A stretch of DNA of 64,000 nucleotides from Brevundimonas sp. (GCF_029946145.1 NZ_JAQSDY010000013.1:181873-245872); one strand, 5' to 3'. Positions 36,170 through 45,811 are shown, numbered from the stretch's first letter. Made by a program: numbers and translations. Notes: generated by a model from the sequence alone, not told the origin.

Positions 36170-36427
36170 ATGTCCGAGTCCGTGTATTTCACCATCCTGT
36201 GCCTTGGGCTCGGGACCATCCTGCTGATTTTCGGCGTGCGATACGCCTCCGCGGCGATGCAGGCCCGGGCCCGCGCCGCCGGCGAGGACGGCTACCGCCG
36301 GCTCGCTGAGACGGCGGTGGCGGCCCAACCCGTGACAGCGGCGGCGCTGTCTTCGATCCAGTCGACCCTCGCGGATGTGGATACGCGGCTGGCCGCGGTC
36401 GAAAAGATCCTCAAGGACGTCGGCTAA
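36170..36427 (+). CDS. Small single-pass membrane protein of the regulator-DUF4386 operon
   Basis: 85 residues after AGAGAGGA. One N-terminal membrane helix (VYFTILCLGLGTILLIFGVR) is followed by a cytoplasmic or periplasmic helical tail ending STLADVDTRLAAVEKILKDV, a likely coiled coil. No family was recognised. It sits 12 nt after the regulator and 132 nt before the DUF4386 gene. The three look like one functional unit. Confidence 0.7.
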   Translation: MSESVYFTILCLGLGTILLIFGVRYASAAMQARARAAGEDGYRRLAETAVAAQPVTAAALSSIQSTLADVDTRLAAVEKILKDVG

Positions 36428-36559
36428 GCCGCCCGACCGGCCGCCCCGACCGGCGGCCGAACCTGCCGACATGCCGTTCCTGCGTCCGGGTCATTGGCCC
36501 GGAGCGAAAGCCCGTGCGCCTGATCCTGGCCGCCTGCAGCCTCCAAAGAAGAGCCCGAA

Positions 36560-37309
36560 ATGAAAAGCTGGACGATCGAGGCGCGGCCTCAGCTCTATGC
36601 CCGGTTCGCCGGCCTGATCTATCTGTTCGTCATCGTTTTCGGCGGCTGGTCCGAAGGCTTCGTCATGGGCGCCCTCGTCGTGCCCGGCGACGCGGCGGCG
36701 ACCGCCCACAACATCCTCGGCGCGGAGTCGGTCTGGCGCACGAGCGTGGCCGGCAATCTGCTGGTCCCGATCCTGGCGGTTCCGCAGCTGTGGATCGAGT
36801 ATCTGCTGCTGAAACCGGCCAGCAAGAACCTGGCTCTGCTGTTCGTGCTGTTCAACGGCGTCTCGCTGGCCATCGAAACCGTCAGCAAGCTGTTCCTGCT
36901 CATGGTCGCCCCCGTCCTGACCGACCCGGGCCATGCCGCCGCCTTCGCGCCCGACCAGGTCCATGCCATGGCGGACCTGATGCTCACCGCGCATGACATC
37001 TCCTTCCATATCGCCCTGATCTTCTTCGGCTTCGCCTGCCTTCTCATCGGGACGCTGGTCTTCCGGTCGGGATACCTGCCCAGGTTCCTCGGCGTCATGA
37101 TGGGGCTCGCCGGCGTCTGCTATCTGGTCGCCACCTTCGGGGCGCTGTTCGCCCCCGCCTTTGGCCAGGCGATCAGTCCCTGGATTCTGCTGCCGGTGCT
37201 GATCGGCGAGTCGGCGATGTGCCTGTGGCTGCTGCTGAGGGGCGTCAATGTGAAGCGCTGGCGGGAGCGGCTGGACGCGGGGCGGGCCGGGCCCGGGCAG
37301 GCCGTCTAG
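36560..37309 (+). CDS. DUF4386 family membrane protein
   Basis: 249 residues. Six or so membrane helices, for example LYARFAGLIYLFVIVFGGWS, LLKPASKNLALLFVLFNGVS, FHIALIFFGFACLLIGTLVF and GVMMGLAGVCYLVATFGALF. The conserved ARFAGLIYL, HDISFHIALIFFGFACLLIG and RSGYLPRFLGVMMGLAGVCY are DUF4386 marks. The function is unknown, and the family often travels with a small winged-helix regulator, as here. Its TAG shares CTAG with the stop of the convergent protease gene. Confidence 0.85.
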   Translation: MKSWTIEARPQLYARFAGLIYLFVIVFGGWSEGFVMGALVVPGDAAATAHNILGAESVWRTSVAGNLLVPILAVPQLWIEYLLLKPASKNLALLFVLFNGVSLAIETVSKLFLLMVAPVLTDPGHAAAFAPDQVHAMADLMLTAHDISFHIALIFFGFACLLIGTLVFRSGYLPRFLGVMMGLAGVCYLVATFGALFAPAFGQAISPWILLPVLIGESAMCLWLLLRGVNVKRWRERLDAGRAGPGQAV

Positions 37310-38688
37310 CGCACCACCAGCACGCCCCGCTGTCCCCGGCGCTCGACCAGCAACTGCGATCCTCGCGGCAAGTTGGCCAGTTGTTGGGGGGAGGTCACCG
37401 GGCGGTCGTTGACGGCCATGATGACATCCCCCGCCCGGACGCCCACGCCCCGGCTCGCATAACTGTTGCCCGCGACCCGCCCCACGATCACGCCGCTGGC
37501 GAACGGATCGCCGCCCAGACTGTCGGCGAGGGCCGGGTTCAGCCCCAGGACCTGGGCGCCGGACAGGCCGCCTGACTGGATCACCGTGGCGTTCTCGAGC
37601 TCTGCATTCCCCGGCAGCCGCTGCACCCGCGCGTCCAGCGTCCGCGCCTGCCCGTCACGCAGCATAGACACCCGCACGGTCTCGTTCGGCTCTCGCGTGC
37701 CGACGCGGAAGTTCAGACCGCCCTGATCGTTGATCTCGGCGCCGTCGATGGCGGTGATGACATCGCCCTCCTGCAGGCCCGCGCGGGCGCCCGGTCCGCC
37801 CGGCCAGACCTCGGTGACGACCAGCCCCTGCGGCCGGTCGAGCCCCAGACTGCGGGCCACGTCGGCGCTGACGGCCTCGCCCTTCACACCCAGCCACGGC
37901 CGGATCACCGTAGTGGCCCCGCCGACGGCGGACTCGACCACCCGGCGCACGGCGGCGGCCGGCACGGCGAAGCCCACGCCGGACGACGAGCCGGAACGCG
38001 AGAAGATGGCGGTGTTGATGCCGATCAGGTCGCCGTCCATGTCGACCAGCGCCCCGCCCGAGTTGCCGGGATTGATGGCCGCGTCGGTCTGGATGAAGGA
38101 GCCGCTGTCGCTGATGCCCGTCTCGGTCCGGTTCAGGGCCGAGATGATGCCGTTGGTCACCGTCTGGCCGACGCCGAACGGATTGCCAATGGCCAGGACC
38201 AGGTCCCCGACCTGCTGTTCCTCGCGGTCGTCGATGTTGAGGGTCGGCAGGCGCTCGTTGACGCCCTCCAGCTGCAGCACGGCGATGTCGGAGCGCTCGT
38301 CGGCGAGGACGATGCGGGCGTCAAACTCTCGCCGGTCGTTCAGCACGACCTTGATCTGCTGCATGCCGTTGATGACGTGGTAGTTGGTGACCACGACGCC
38401 ATTGGGACGCACGATGACGCCCGACCCCACAGAACCGGTCTGGCGCTGACCGGGAATGCCGAAGAAGGGATCGCGGACCACCTGGACCCCGCGCGCGGCG
38501 ATGTTGACGACGGCGGGCGCCGCCTCGCGCACAACCGGCGCGAAGCTGGCCTTCATCGCCTGATCGCCGCCGGGCACAACCCGGTTGTCCGCGAAGACCC
38601 CGTCCTGGGCCTGGGTGTCGTTGGGCTGGCCGCAGGCCGAGAGCATCAGGGCGGCGGCGATGGCGAGCGTGCGCGTCTTCATGGTCAT
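37306..38688 (-). CDS. HtrA/DegP-type periplasmic serine protease, lipoprotein
   Basis: 460 residues from ATG 38688; ATG 38682 and a TTG 38697 are alternatives. A lipoprotein signal MTMKTRTLAIAAALMLSACG makes it membrane-tethered, unlike soluble DegP. The trypsin-like catalytic triad is His in VVTNYHVINGMQQIKV, Asp in ERSDIAVLQ and Ser in AINPGNSGGALVDMDG. Two PDZ domains follow (GLVVTEVWPGGPGARAGLQE and GVIVGRVAGNSYASRGVGVR). It degrades misfolded envelope proteins. The next gene upstream, an MFS pump, is on the same strand 57 nt away. Confidence 0.92.
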   Translation of the reverse strand: MTMKTRTLAIAAALMLSACGQPNDTQAQDGVFADNRVVPGGDQAMKASFAPVVREAAPAVVNIAARGVQVVRDPFFGIPGQRQTGSVGSGVIVRPNGVVVTNYHVINGMQQIKVVLNDRREFDARIVLADERSDIAVLQLEGVNERLPTLNIDDREEQQVGDLVLAIGNPFGVGQTVTNGIISALNRTETGISDSGSFIQTDAAINPGNSGGALVDMDGDLIGINTAIFSRSGSSSGVGFAVPAAAVRRVVESAVGGATTVIRPWLGVKGEAVSADVARSLGLDRPQGLVVTEVWPGGPGARAGLQEGDVITAIDGAEINDQGGLNFRVGTREPNETVRVSMLRDGQARTLDARVQRLPGNAELENATVIQSGGLSGAQVLGLNPALADSLGGDPFASGVIVGRVAGNSYASRGVGVRAGDVIMAVNDRPVTSPQQLANLPRGSQLLVERRGQRGVLVVR

Positions 38689-38744
38689 CCGGTTCAATCA
38701 GCAAGCCTCTGGCGCCGCCATTCCGCCCGGAATTCTGGACCGGA

Positions 38745-40007
38745 TCAAGGCGCGGGCGGGGCCTGAACGGACACGGCGTCGCGGCGTTCCTGCCCTCGCC
38801 CCACCAGCCAGCCGATGACGGCCGCCAGCAGCAGCACCACGGCGGCCAGATAGAAGGCCAGACCCGGCATCTGGATGACGGCGAACTCGCCCACGGACAG
38901 CGAATAGACCCAGCCGAAGAACAGCGGCGACATGACCCCGGCGATCGAGGCCACGCTCATGTTCGCGCCCTGCAGCTGGCCCTGCTCGTCCTCGCCGACC
39001 CGGCGGGTCATCAGCGACTGCAGCGTCGGCATGGCCAGACCCCAGAGGGCGTTGGGCAGCATGGCGAGGATGAACATCAGGCCGTCGGGCGCCCAGCCCA
39101 TGGCCGCAATCCCGATCGTGCCGCCGACCAGACCCAGCACCATGGTCGTGCGGTCGCCGAGCCGCTTGACGACCGGCCCTACCAGAACGCCCTGCACCAG
39201 CATGTCCAGCACGCCGACCAGGGCCAGCAGCAGGCCGACCTCGCGCGGCCCCCAGCCGTAGCGCCAGGCGGCGTACAGCACGAACACCGCCGAGAAGACG
39301 TGGTGGGCGAAATACAGAAGGAAGTTCACGACCGACAGTCCGCTGAGCTCGGGATGGCGGCGGAGCAGGATCAGGGAACCGACCGGATTGGCGCGTTTCC
39401 AGCTGAACGCCATCCGCTTCTCGACCGGCAGGCTCTCGGGCAGGACCAGCAGGCCGTAGAGGAAGGCCACGGTCGACAGGCCGGCGGCGAACCAGAAGGG
39501 CACGCGCGGGCCGAACTCGCCGAGGAAGCCGCCGAGGACCGGCCCCAGCACGAAGCCGCCCGAGAAGGCCGCCCCGATCAGGCCGTAGGCGCGGGCCCGT
39601 TTCTCGGGCGCGGTGATGTCGGCCATGTAGGCGTAGACGGTGGTGAAGCTGGACGAGGTGATCCCGGCGATGATTCGCCCCAGCGCCAGCCACCACAGGT
39701 CGGGCGCGACCGCCATCAGCACATAGTCGAGCGCCAGGCCGGCGCAGCTGATCAGGATGACCGGACGGCGTCCGTACTTGTCCGACAGTGAGCCGATGAT
39801 CGGCGAGCAGATGAACTGCATCCCGGCCCACAGGGCCACGAAGACCCCGTTGATGACCCCCGCCCGGGCGTTGGAGCCGACGAAATCCTCGATCAGTTGC
39901 GGCAGGACGGGGATGATGATGCCCATGGCCACGATATCCAGCACCGCCGTCACGAAGATGAAGGCGAGCGCGGCGCGATGGGTGCGGAGGCGGTTGAGGG
40001 CGGACAT
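38745..40007 (-). CDS. MFS transporter, TetA-like (TCR/Tet family)
   Basis: 420 residues with 12 predicted membrane helices. The TM2-TM3 loop has motif A as GSLSDKYGRRPVILISCAGL, and TM5 carries motif C-like GLIGAAFSGGFVLGPVLGGF, typical of drug:proton antiporters. Similarity is to the TetA/TCR group, but tetracycline export cannot be assumed, and no TetR gene is adjacent. It precedes the HtrA protease gene on the same strand. Confidence 0.87.
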   Translation of the reverse strand: MSALNRLRTHRAALAFIFVTAVLDIVAMGIIIPVLPQLIEDFVGSNARAGVINGVFVALWAGMQFICSPIIGSLSDKYGRRPVILISCAGLALDYVLMAVAPDLWWLALGRIIAGITSSSFTTVYAYMADITAPEKRARAYGLIGAAFSGGFVLGPVLGGFLGEFGPRVPFWFAAGLSTVAFLYGLLVLPESLPVEKRMAFSWKRANPVGSLILLRRHPELSGLSVVNFLLYFAHHVFSAVFVLYAAWRYGWGPREVGLLLALVGVLDMLVQGVLVGPVVKRLGDRTTMVLGLVGGTIGIAAMGWAPDGLMFILAMLPNALWGLAMPTLQSLMTRRVGEDEQGQLQGANMSVASIAGVMSPLFFGWVYSLSVGEFAVIQMPGLAFYLAAVVLLLAAVIGWLVGRGQERRDAVSVQAPPAP

Positions 40008-40145
40008 GGGAGGCTCGAAAAACGGACGCGCCTTCTAGCGGAAACGCCGTCGCCCGTCTCCCCCGAGGTCCCGCAAGCCGAGGTTGCGAAAGCTTAATGC
40101 CGCGACGTCTTGCGTGAAACGACGGGGCAAGGCCAAGCTGACGGC

Positions 40146-41057
40146 ATGACAACCGTGATCGAAGCCCGGGGCCTGACCAAGACCTACGGAACCGTGCGCG
40201 CCCTCGACGGGCTGGATCTCACCATCCCCCAGGGCGGGGTCTATGGCGTGCTGGGGCCGAACGGGGCCGGCAAGTCGACCCTGTTCCGGATCCTGCTGGG
40301 CCTGATCCGGCCGACGGAGGGTTCCGCCACCGTGATGGGCGGACCCGTGGGCCAGGTGGCGTCGATGCGCCGGATGGGGTCGATGATCGAGACCCCGCGT
40401 TTCCCGCCCTATATGACCGCGCGCCAGGTGTTGCGCTGGCTGGCGCTGGAGCATGGCGTCGGCGCCGAGGTCGATGTTCCCGGCTGGCTGGAGCGCGTCG
40501 GCCTGACCGAGGCCGCCGACCGCAAGGTCAAGGGCTTCTCGGTCGGCATGCTGCAGCGGCTGGGCGTCGCCGCGGCGCTGATGAGCAACCCCGAACTGGT
40601 CATTCTGGATGAACCGACCAGCGGCATGGATCCCCCCGGCATCCAGGAAATGCGGGCCCTGATCCGGTCCCTGGCCGACCACGACGGCGTGACCGTCGTT
40701 CTGGCCAGCCACCAGTTGCAGGAGGTGCAGCGCATCTGCGACCGCGTGGCGATCCTGCACAGGGGCCGGCTGGTGCGCGAAGGCGCGGTGAGCGAGCTGA
40801 CGGCGTCAGGCGAGCAACTTCGCCTGTCGGTGAAACCTGTGGACCAGGTCATCGCCATCCTCGGCTCCCGGGGCTCGCGGGATGGTGCGGGCGTGCTGGC
40901 CAACGTGCCCCGGGCCGAAGGGCCGGCGCTGATCCGCGCCCTCGTGGAAGCCGGGATCGAGATCGACGAGGCCCGCTGGGTCGGCACCGATCTGGAAAGC
41001 GTCTTCTTCACCGAAACCGGCTCCATCCGCGCTCCGGAGACACCCCATGCTGGCTGA
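40146..41057 (+). CDS. ABC transporter ATP-binding protein
   Basis: 303 residues from ATG 40146. Walker A GPNGAGKSTLFRILLGLI, signature FSVGMLQRLGVAAALMSNPE (a variant of LSGGQ), Walker B LVILDEPTSGMDPPGIQEMR and the H-loop ASHQLQEVQRI. The C-terminal 80 residues are an accessory domain as in the CcmA/NatA type exporters with a one-gene permease. The ATPase and the permease overlap by 11 bases. Confidence 0.93.
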   Translation: MTTVIEARGLTKTYGTVRALDGLDLTIPQGGVYGVLGPNGAGKSTLFRILLGLIRPTEGSATVMGGPVGQVASMRRMGSMIETPRFPPYMTARQVLRWLALEHGVGAEVDVPGWLERVGLTEAADRKVKGFSVGMLQRLGVAAALMSNPELVILDEPTSGMDPPGIQEMRALIRSLADHDGVTVVLASHQLQEVQRICDRVAILHRGRLVREGAVSELTASGEQLRLSVKPVDQVIAILGSRGSRDGAGVLANVPRAEGPALIRALVEAGIEIDEARWVGTDLESVFFTETGSIRAPETPHAG

Positions 41058-41907
41058 TGCACTCCGGGCCGAGGCCTATCGATTTTCCCTGAACCGGTTG
41101 CAGGTGTTCGTCAGCGTGGTGCTTGTCCCGCTGCTGTTCGCGATCGGCGGCGTACTCTTCCACATGGTCAGCAAGTCCAAGGGCGACGAGGCCGCCGGGA
41201 AGATCGGTCTGGCCCTCCCCGCATCGGTCGAGCCGATCAATCTCGCCGAGGCCTTCTCGTTCGCGGCCTCGGGGAGCGCCAACGGCGTGATCCTGATCTG
41301 CATGCTGATCGGCGCGGCGACGATCTATGCGGGCGACTACCGCTGGGAGTCGTGGCGGCTGATCAGCGCGCGCAATGACCGCGTCTCGCTGATCCTCGCC
41401 AAGGTCGGCCTGGTCAAGATGCTGGCCATCGGCGTGAGCCTGCTGTTCCTGGCGGCCAGCTTCGTCTTCCTGATCGCCGAGGCGGTGGTCTACCAGCGCG
41501 GCATGAACTTCGCGATGGACGGCGCCGAGGCCGGGCGCGCGGCCCTGATCGGTCTGTTGTCCTATGTCCGCATCGTCCAGTTCACGATGATCGCCCTGCT
41601 GACGGCGGTCATGACGCGGTCGTTGCTGGCCGCCCTGTTCGTGCCCTGGGCCCTTGGCTTCGTGCAGGGAATCGTCGGCACGGCCATGCCGCTGCTGGGT
41701 TGGGAGCCGCAGATGTGGCTGCCGCAGCTGCTGCTGCCCGGCCTGGCCTATGACACCCTGAAGGCGGCGGTGGCGCCCGGGGCCCTGCCCGCGCCCTATA
41801 GCGACGGGACTGTGTGGCGCTCTCTGACGGGGCTGTCGCTGTGGACGATCCTGTCTCTGGTCGGGGCTCTGGCCTGGTTCAGGCGGCAGGACCTGTCGAA
41901 GGAATAG
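41047..41907 (+). CDS. ABC-2-type transporter permease
   Basis: 286 residues, six membrane helices in the ABC-2 arrangement: LQVFVSVVLVPLLFAIGGVL, NGVILICMLIGAATIYAGDY, VKMLAIGVSLLFLAASFVFL, MIALLTAVMTRSLLAALFVP and the final WTILSLVGALAWFRRQDLSK. GDYRWESWRLISARNDRVSL resembles the coupling segment of this class. With the ATPase it forms an exporter of unknown substrate. Confidence 0.87.
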   Translation: MLADALRAEAYRFSLNRLQVFVSVVLVPLLFAIGGVLFHMVSKSKGDEAAGKIGLALPASVEPINLAEAFSFAASGSANGVILICMLIGAATIYAGDYRWESWRLISARNDRVSLILAKVGLVKMLAIGVSLLFLAASFVFLIAEAVVYQRGMNFAMDGAEAGRAALIGLLSYVRIVQFTMIALLTAVMTRSLLAALFVPWALGFVQGIVGTAMPLLGWEPQMWLPQLLLPGLAYDTLKAAVAPGALPAPYSDGTVWRSLTGLSLWTILSLVGALAWFRRQDLSKE

Positions 41908-41910
41908 CGG

Positions 41911-42372
41911 TCAGAACCGCTTCTCCATCCACACGTCGCAGCGGGCGTAGGGCGTCGGCTGCGGCGGAAGGTCGACGAAGCCGAAACGGCGGTACAGGGC
42001 GATGGCGTGGGTCTGTGCCTTGTTGGTCTCCAGATACAGGCGGGGAGCCCCGGCCGCCCGCGCCGCCGCCTCGCAGGCGTCCAGCAGCCGCCAGCCGAGG
42101 TTCAGGCCGCGCGCGCCCGCGCGGACCGCCATCTTGCCCACCTCATAGCCGCCGTCGGCCATGGCCATCAATGAGCAGCAGCCGACCGGCTCGCGGTGGC
42201 GCTCGGCGATGAAGATGAATCCGCCCTTGTCGAGGATGGACCCCCTCGGGTCGCCCAGCACCAGCTGGTCCTTGGGCTCGAGCGCATAGCCCCCGGCGAT
42301 CAGCCAGTCCTCGTTCAACGTCCGCCAGGCGGCGGCGTGGTCGGGGCGATAGGGACGGATGACGAGGGTCAT
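41911..42372 (-). CDS. GNAT-family N-acetyltransferase
   Basis: 153 residues. It shows the acetyl-CoA site as VGKMAVRAGARGLNLGWRLL (motif A, R/Q-x-x-G-x-G/A) and ARAAGAPRLYLETNKAQTHA, with AIALYRRFGFVDLPPQPTPY completing the fold. It transfers an acetyl group to an unknown amine. It converges on the ABC permease, with 3 nt between stops, and runs in the same direction as the ribosomal genes upstream of it. Confidence 0.87.
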   Translation of the reverse strand: MTLVIRPYRPDHAAAWRTLNEDWLIAGGYALEPKDQLVLGDPRGSILDKGGFIFIAERHREPVGCCSLMAMADGGYEVGKMAVRAGARGLNLGWRLLDACEAAARAAGAPRLYLETNKAQTHAIALYRRFGFVDLPPQPTPYARCDVWMEKRF

Positions 42373-42476
42373 GACCGGACCGGCGGCGGGATAGCGTGGA
42401 TGTGGTCGTTGTCGCCCATGTCGTCACCGCGATGTGGAGGATGTATCGCCCGAAATATATTGGTTCCTGGACAAGG

Positions 42477-42511
42477 AAAAAGGGCGGCCGGTTCGCACCG
42501 GCCGCCCTTTT
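42477..42511 (-). terminator. Terminator at the end of the ribosomal-protein cluster
   Basis: Perfect 11-bp stem AGGGCGGCCGG/CCGGCCGCCCT (42481-42491 and 42498-42508) with loop TTCGCA, flanked by A-run and T-run (AAAA at 42477-42480), giving a U-tract on the minus-strand transcript. It lies 24 nt beyond the rplQ stop. Confidence 0.92.
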
Positions 42512-42534
42512 GTCGTGGCCCCAACGGCCGAAGC

Positions 42535-42954
42535 CTACGCTTCGTCGTCGCCCTCGATGGCGTAGACCGGACCCGAGTCCAGGCCTTTGGCGTCGGCGTC
42601 GCGATCGACGAACTCGATCACGGCCATGGCGGCGTTGTCGCCGTGGCGATAGCCGGCCTTCATGATGCGGATATAGCCGCCGTTACGGTCGGCGTAGCGC
42701 GGGCCGATCGTCTCGAACAGCTTGCCGACCTGCGGAACGTCGCGGACCTGGCTGATGGCCTGACGGCGTGCGTGCAGATCGCCCTTCTTGGCGAGCGTGA
42801 CCAGCTTCTCGACGAAGGGACGCAGTTCCTTCGCCTTGGGAAGCGTGGTCGTGATCTGCTCGTGCTTGATCAGCGACGCAGCCATGTTGGCGAACATGGC
42901 GGTCCGGTGTGCGCTCGTACGACCGAGCTTGCGATAGGCGGCGCCGTGGCGCAT
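42535..42954 (-). CDS. rplQ: 50S ribosomal protein L17
   Basis: 139 residues starting [20 protein letters not shown], the invariant L17 N-terminus. It lies around the exit of the peptide tunnel in the 50S subunit. The C-terminal 20 residues ([20 protein letters not shown]) extend beyond the E. coli protein and are acidic, as in other alphaproteobacteria. It is the last gene of the alpha operon, before the terminator. Confidence 0.97.
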   Translation of the reverse strand: MRHGAAYRKLGRTSAHRTAMFANMAASLIKHEQITTTLPKAKELRPFVEKLVTLAKKGDLHARRQAISQVRDVPQVGKLFETIGPRYADRNGGYIRIMKAGYRHGDNAAMAVIEFVDRDADAKGLDSGPVYAIEGDDEA

Positions 42955-43069
42955 CGGGGTCTCTCCTACTCAACCCTGGTATCCGGCTCGCGGACCTGGG
43001 GCTTTCTCATTCTAACCGCTCCGCGATCCGGCCAGAAAACCTGACAGAACCAAGGGCGGAGGGTTGAAA

Positions 43070-44089
43070 CTAGATCTGGTCGTCGAACTTCTTGGCCAGA
43101 TCCTCGATGTTTTCCGGCGGCCAGTTCGGCACATCCATGCCGAGGCTGAGCCCCATCGTCATCAGGACTTCCTTGATCTCGTTCAGCGACTTGCGGCCGA
43201 AGTTCGGGGTGCGAAGCATTTCGCCCTCGGTCTTCTGGATCAGGTCGCCGATGTAGACGATGTTGTCGTTCTTCAGGCAGTTGGCCGAACGCACCGACAG
43301 TTCCAGCTCGTCCACCTTCTTCAGCAGGGCCGGGTTGAAGGGCAGGTCCGGCTTGCCGTCGGCGGCTTCCACGGCCTTCTTGGGCTCGTCGAAGGTGATG
43401 AAGATCTGCAGCTGGTCCTGGAGGATGCGCGAGGCGTACGCAACAGCATCAACGGGCGAAACCGCGCCGTTGGTCTCGACCTCGAGGATCAGCTTGTCAT
43501 AGTCCAGCGACTGGCCCTGACGGGTCGGCTCGACGCGATAGGCGACGCGCTTGACCGGCGAATACAGGGCGTCGACGGCGATCAGGCCGATCGGCGCGTC
43601 TTCCGGACGGTTCAGCTCGGAGGCGACATAGCCCTTGCCGTTCTGGACGGTCAGTTCCATGCGCACCGAAGCGCCGTCATCCAGCGTGCAGATGACGTGG
43701 TCGGGGTTCAGCACCTCGATGTCCGCGGGGACGTCGATCTGGCCGGCGGTCACCGGGCCGGGGCCGGTGGCGCGCAGGGTCATGCGCTTGGGGCCCTCGG
43801 CGTGCATGCGCAGCGCCAGTTGCTTGATGTTGAGCACGATGTCGACCACGTCCTCGCGCACGCCTTCCAGCGACGAGAATTCGTGCACGACGCCGTCGAT
43901 CTGGATCGCGGTCACGGCGGCGCCTTGCAGCGACGACAGGAGAACGCGGCGCAGGGCGTTGCCGAGCGTCACGCCGAAGCCGCGTTCCAGGGGCTCGGCG
44001 ACCAGGCGCGACTTGCGCTGCGGGTCGGAGCTCGCCTCGATCTGCGGCTTCTCGGGACGGATCAGCTCTTGCCAGTTACGTTCGATCAT
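43070..44089 (-). CDS. rpoA: RNA polymerase alpha subunit
   Basis: 339 residues, the usual length. The N-terminal assembly domain shows [20 protein letters not shown] and [20 protein letters not shown]; the C-terminal domain that binds UP elements and activators shows [20 protein letters not shown] and [20 protein letters not shown]. It lies in the standard rpsM-rpsK-rpoA-rplQ order; rpsD, present here in E. coli, is absent, which is usual in alphaproteobacteria. Confidence 0.98.
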   Translation of the reverse strand: MIERNWQELIRPEKPQIEASSDPQRKSRLVAEPLERGFGVTLGNALRRVLLSSLQGAAVTAIQIDGVVHEFSSLEGVREDVVDIVLNIKQLALRMHAEGPKRMTLRATGPGPVTAGQIDVPADIEVLNPDHVICTLDDGASVRMELTVQNGKGYVASELNRPEDAPIGLIAVDALYSPVKRVAYRVEPTRQGQSLDYDKLILEVETNGAVSPVDAVAYASRILQDQLQIFITFDEPKKAVEAADGKPDLPFNPALLKKVDELELSVRSANCLKNDNIVYIGDLIQKTEGEMLRTPNFGRKSLNEIKEVLMTMGLSLGMDVPNWPPENIEDLAKKFDDQI

Positions 44090-44179
44090 GGGTGTCCCTC
44101 GAAAACGGAGTTCGCCGGTCCCTCGCTCCTCGTCAGGGGCGTCAGGACCGGCGGAGATAGTCGGTCGGTTGTGGTTCGC

Positions 44180-44569
44180 TTAGACGCGGCGGCGCTTGGG
44201 CGGACGGCAACCGTTGTGCGGCATCGGCGTGACGTCGCGGATGGTGGTGATGGTCAGGCCGACCGACTGCAGGGCGCGCAGGGCCGATTCCCGGCCGGAA
44301 CCGGGACCCGAAACGTTGACTTCCAGCGTCTTGACGCCGTGTTCCTGGGCCTTCTTGCCCGCGTCCTCGGCGGCCATCTGGGCGGCGTACGGGGTCGATT
44401 TGCGCGAACCCTTGAAGCCCATGTGTCCGGCCGACGACCACGAGATCGCGTTGCCCTGGGCATCGGTGATCGTGATCATGGTGTTGTTGAAGGACGCATT
44501 CACGTGGGCGACGCCCGAGGTGATGTTCTTGCGCTCGCGCTTCTTTACGCGACCCGGTTCCTTGGCCAT
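44180..44569 (-). CDS. rpsK: 30S ribosomal protein S11
   Basis: 129 residues. [20 protein letters not shown], then [20 protein letters not shown] and [16 protein letters not shown], the universal S11 end. It binds the platform of the 30S subunit near the 3' end of 16S rRNA. It lies 9 nt after rpsM. Confidence 0.98.
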   Translation of the reverse strand: MAKEPGRVKKRERKNITSGVAHVNASFNNTMITITDAQGNAISWSSAGHMGFKGSRKSTPYAAQMAAEDAGKKAQEHGVKTLEVNVSGPGSGRESALRALQSVGLTITTIRDVTPMPHNGCRPPKRRRV

Positions 44570-44578
44570 GTGTCTGTC

Positions 44579-44947
44579 TTACTTCTTCTTGCCGGCGATC
44601 GGCTTGGCGGGACCCTTGCGGGTGCGGGCGTTGGTGTGGGTGCGCTGACCGCGGACCGGCAGGCCCTTGCGGTGACGCAGGCCGCGGTAGCAGGCCAGGT
44701 CCATCAGACGCTTGATGTTCATGGACGTCTCACGGCGCAGGTCGCCTTCGACGGTGTGATCGCGGTCGATGGTCTCGCGGATCTGCAGCACTTCAGCGTC
44801 GGTCAGCTGGTTCACGCGACGGGCGGGCTCGATGCCGACCTTGGTCGTGATCTCCTTGGCGGCGTGGGCGCCGATGCCATGGATGTACTGCAGCGCGATC
44901 TCTACGCGCTTGTTGGTCGGGATGTTGACACCAGCGATACGGGCCAC
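44579..44947 (-). CDS. rpsM: 30S ribosomal protein S13
   Basis: 122 residues from GTG 44947: [20 protein letters not shown] is the universal N-terminus, so the 16 codons upstream are not part of it. Its later motifs are [20 protein letters not shown] and [20 protein letters not shown]. It contacts the P-site tRNA in the head of the 30S subunit. It is first in the alpha operon, about 85 nt downstream of a good promoter. Confidence 0.97.
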   Translation of the reverse strand: MARIAGVNIPTNKRVEIALQYIHGIGAHAAKEITTKVGIEPARRVNQLTDAEVLQIRETIDRDHTVEGDLRRETSMNIKRLMDLACYRGLRHRKGLPVRGQRTHTNARTRKGPAKPIAGKKK

Positions 44948-45032
44948 GAAGCTCTCCAGATACGCGTTGACGGACGCAACAAACGCTCCGGTCAACAGAC
45001 CAGGAGCGCCGACGTCCTTCGCGGAAGCGCGC

Positions 45033-45060
45033 TTTATACAGGGGATTCCCGTCGCGTCAA
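45033..45060 (-). promoter_or_regulatory. Promoter before rpsM
   Basis: On the minus strand TTGACG (45055-45060) and TATAAA (45033-45038) are separated by 16 nt, close to the vegetative consensus. The implied start is about 80 nt upstream of the rpsM GTG. It lies in the gap between the TonB-like gene and rpsM, giving the alpha operon its own promoter. Confidence 0.75.
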
Positions 45061-45088
45061 CGCCTGCCGCGGCTTCGGAAGGACTCGA

Positions 45089-45811
45089 TCAGCGTCCGAA
45101 CTGGACGAAGACGGTGACGCGCTGGCCCTCGACCGGACGCCCTGAAGCGCTCATCGGCGGACGGAAACGGAAATAGGCTTCCGCCACAGTCACGGCGGCA
45201 GCCCCGAACCCCTGCCCAGGCGGCGTCTCGCTGACCACGCGGCAGTCGTCGAGCCTTTGATCCAGCCGGATGACGCAGCTGACGGAGCCTCGGCCCTGAC
45301 GCCGCCCACGGGGCACGACGCTGAAGATTTCGGCCTGGCTGGCGCCGCGAACGAACCGGGGGCCGATGCCGCCCGATCCCGGGCCTTCGCCGTCGCCGTC
45401 GCCCGTGCCGGTCCCATTGCCCGTGCCGCCCTGCCCCATGCCCGGCGTCGGGCCCGCCACGGGAGCCATGCCGATCACGAGCGCGGGCTCGGGAGCAGGC
45501 ACGGGCGGGGCTGGCAGTTCACGCGGCTTGTCGGCCGGCCTGGGCGTAACGTGGATGCGCGACGGCGCGGCAGGCTTGCCGCCGCCCGGGTCGGGCGTAG
45601 GCTGCAGCGGCGGCGGGGGTGGCGGCGGAGGCGGCGTCGGGCGGAACAGCACCACCTCTATGGGCGGCGCCGGCGGCAGCACGGGTATGTCGGCCTGGGT
45701 GCGCGCGATGACGGCGAACACCAGCAGGTGCGCCGCCGAAACGCCCACGACGATGCCGGCCGTCCGCAGGCGCTTCCGGGTCAGATATGGAGGCTGGATC
45801 CGCACGCTCAC
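45089..45811 (-). CDS. TonB-like energy transducer placed between adk and rpsM
   Basis: 240 residues from GTG 45811. One membrane segment (TAGIVVGVSAAHLLVFAVIA), then a Pro-run linker (RPTPPPPPPPPPLQPTPDPG), a Gly-rich segment (GMGQGGTGNGTGTGDGDGEG) and a C-terminal TonB domain RGSVSCVIRLDQRLDDCRVV ending in VFVQFGR. The Cys-x9-Cys arrangement is shared with the TonB-like protein at 12046-12771 (LNCLVLPSGAVTDC). Its position inside a translation-gene cluster is unusual. Direction and spacing allow readthrough from secY-adk. Confidence 0.82.
   Translation of the reverse strand: MSVRIQPPYLTRKRLRTAGIVVGVSAAHLLVFAVIARTQADIPVLPPAPPIEVVLFRPTPPPPPPPPPLQPTPDPGGGKPAAPSRIHVTPRPADKPRELPAPPVPAPEPALVIGMAPVAGPTPGMGQGGTGNGTGTGDGDGEGPGSGGIGPRFVRGASQAEIFSVVPRGRRQGRGSVSCVIRLDQRLDDCRVVSETPPGQGFGAAAVTVAEAYFRFRPPMSASGRPVEGQRVTVFVQFGR

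Noticed and set aside
38745..40007. Calling the MFS pump a tetracycline-resistance gene
   Set aside because: It has the TetA-family layout, but no regulator or specific resistance signature, so only the family is supported.
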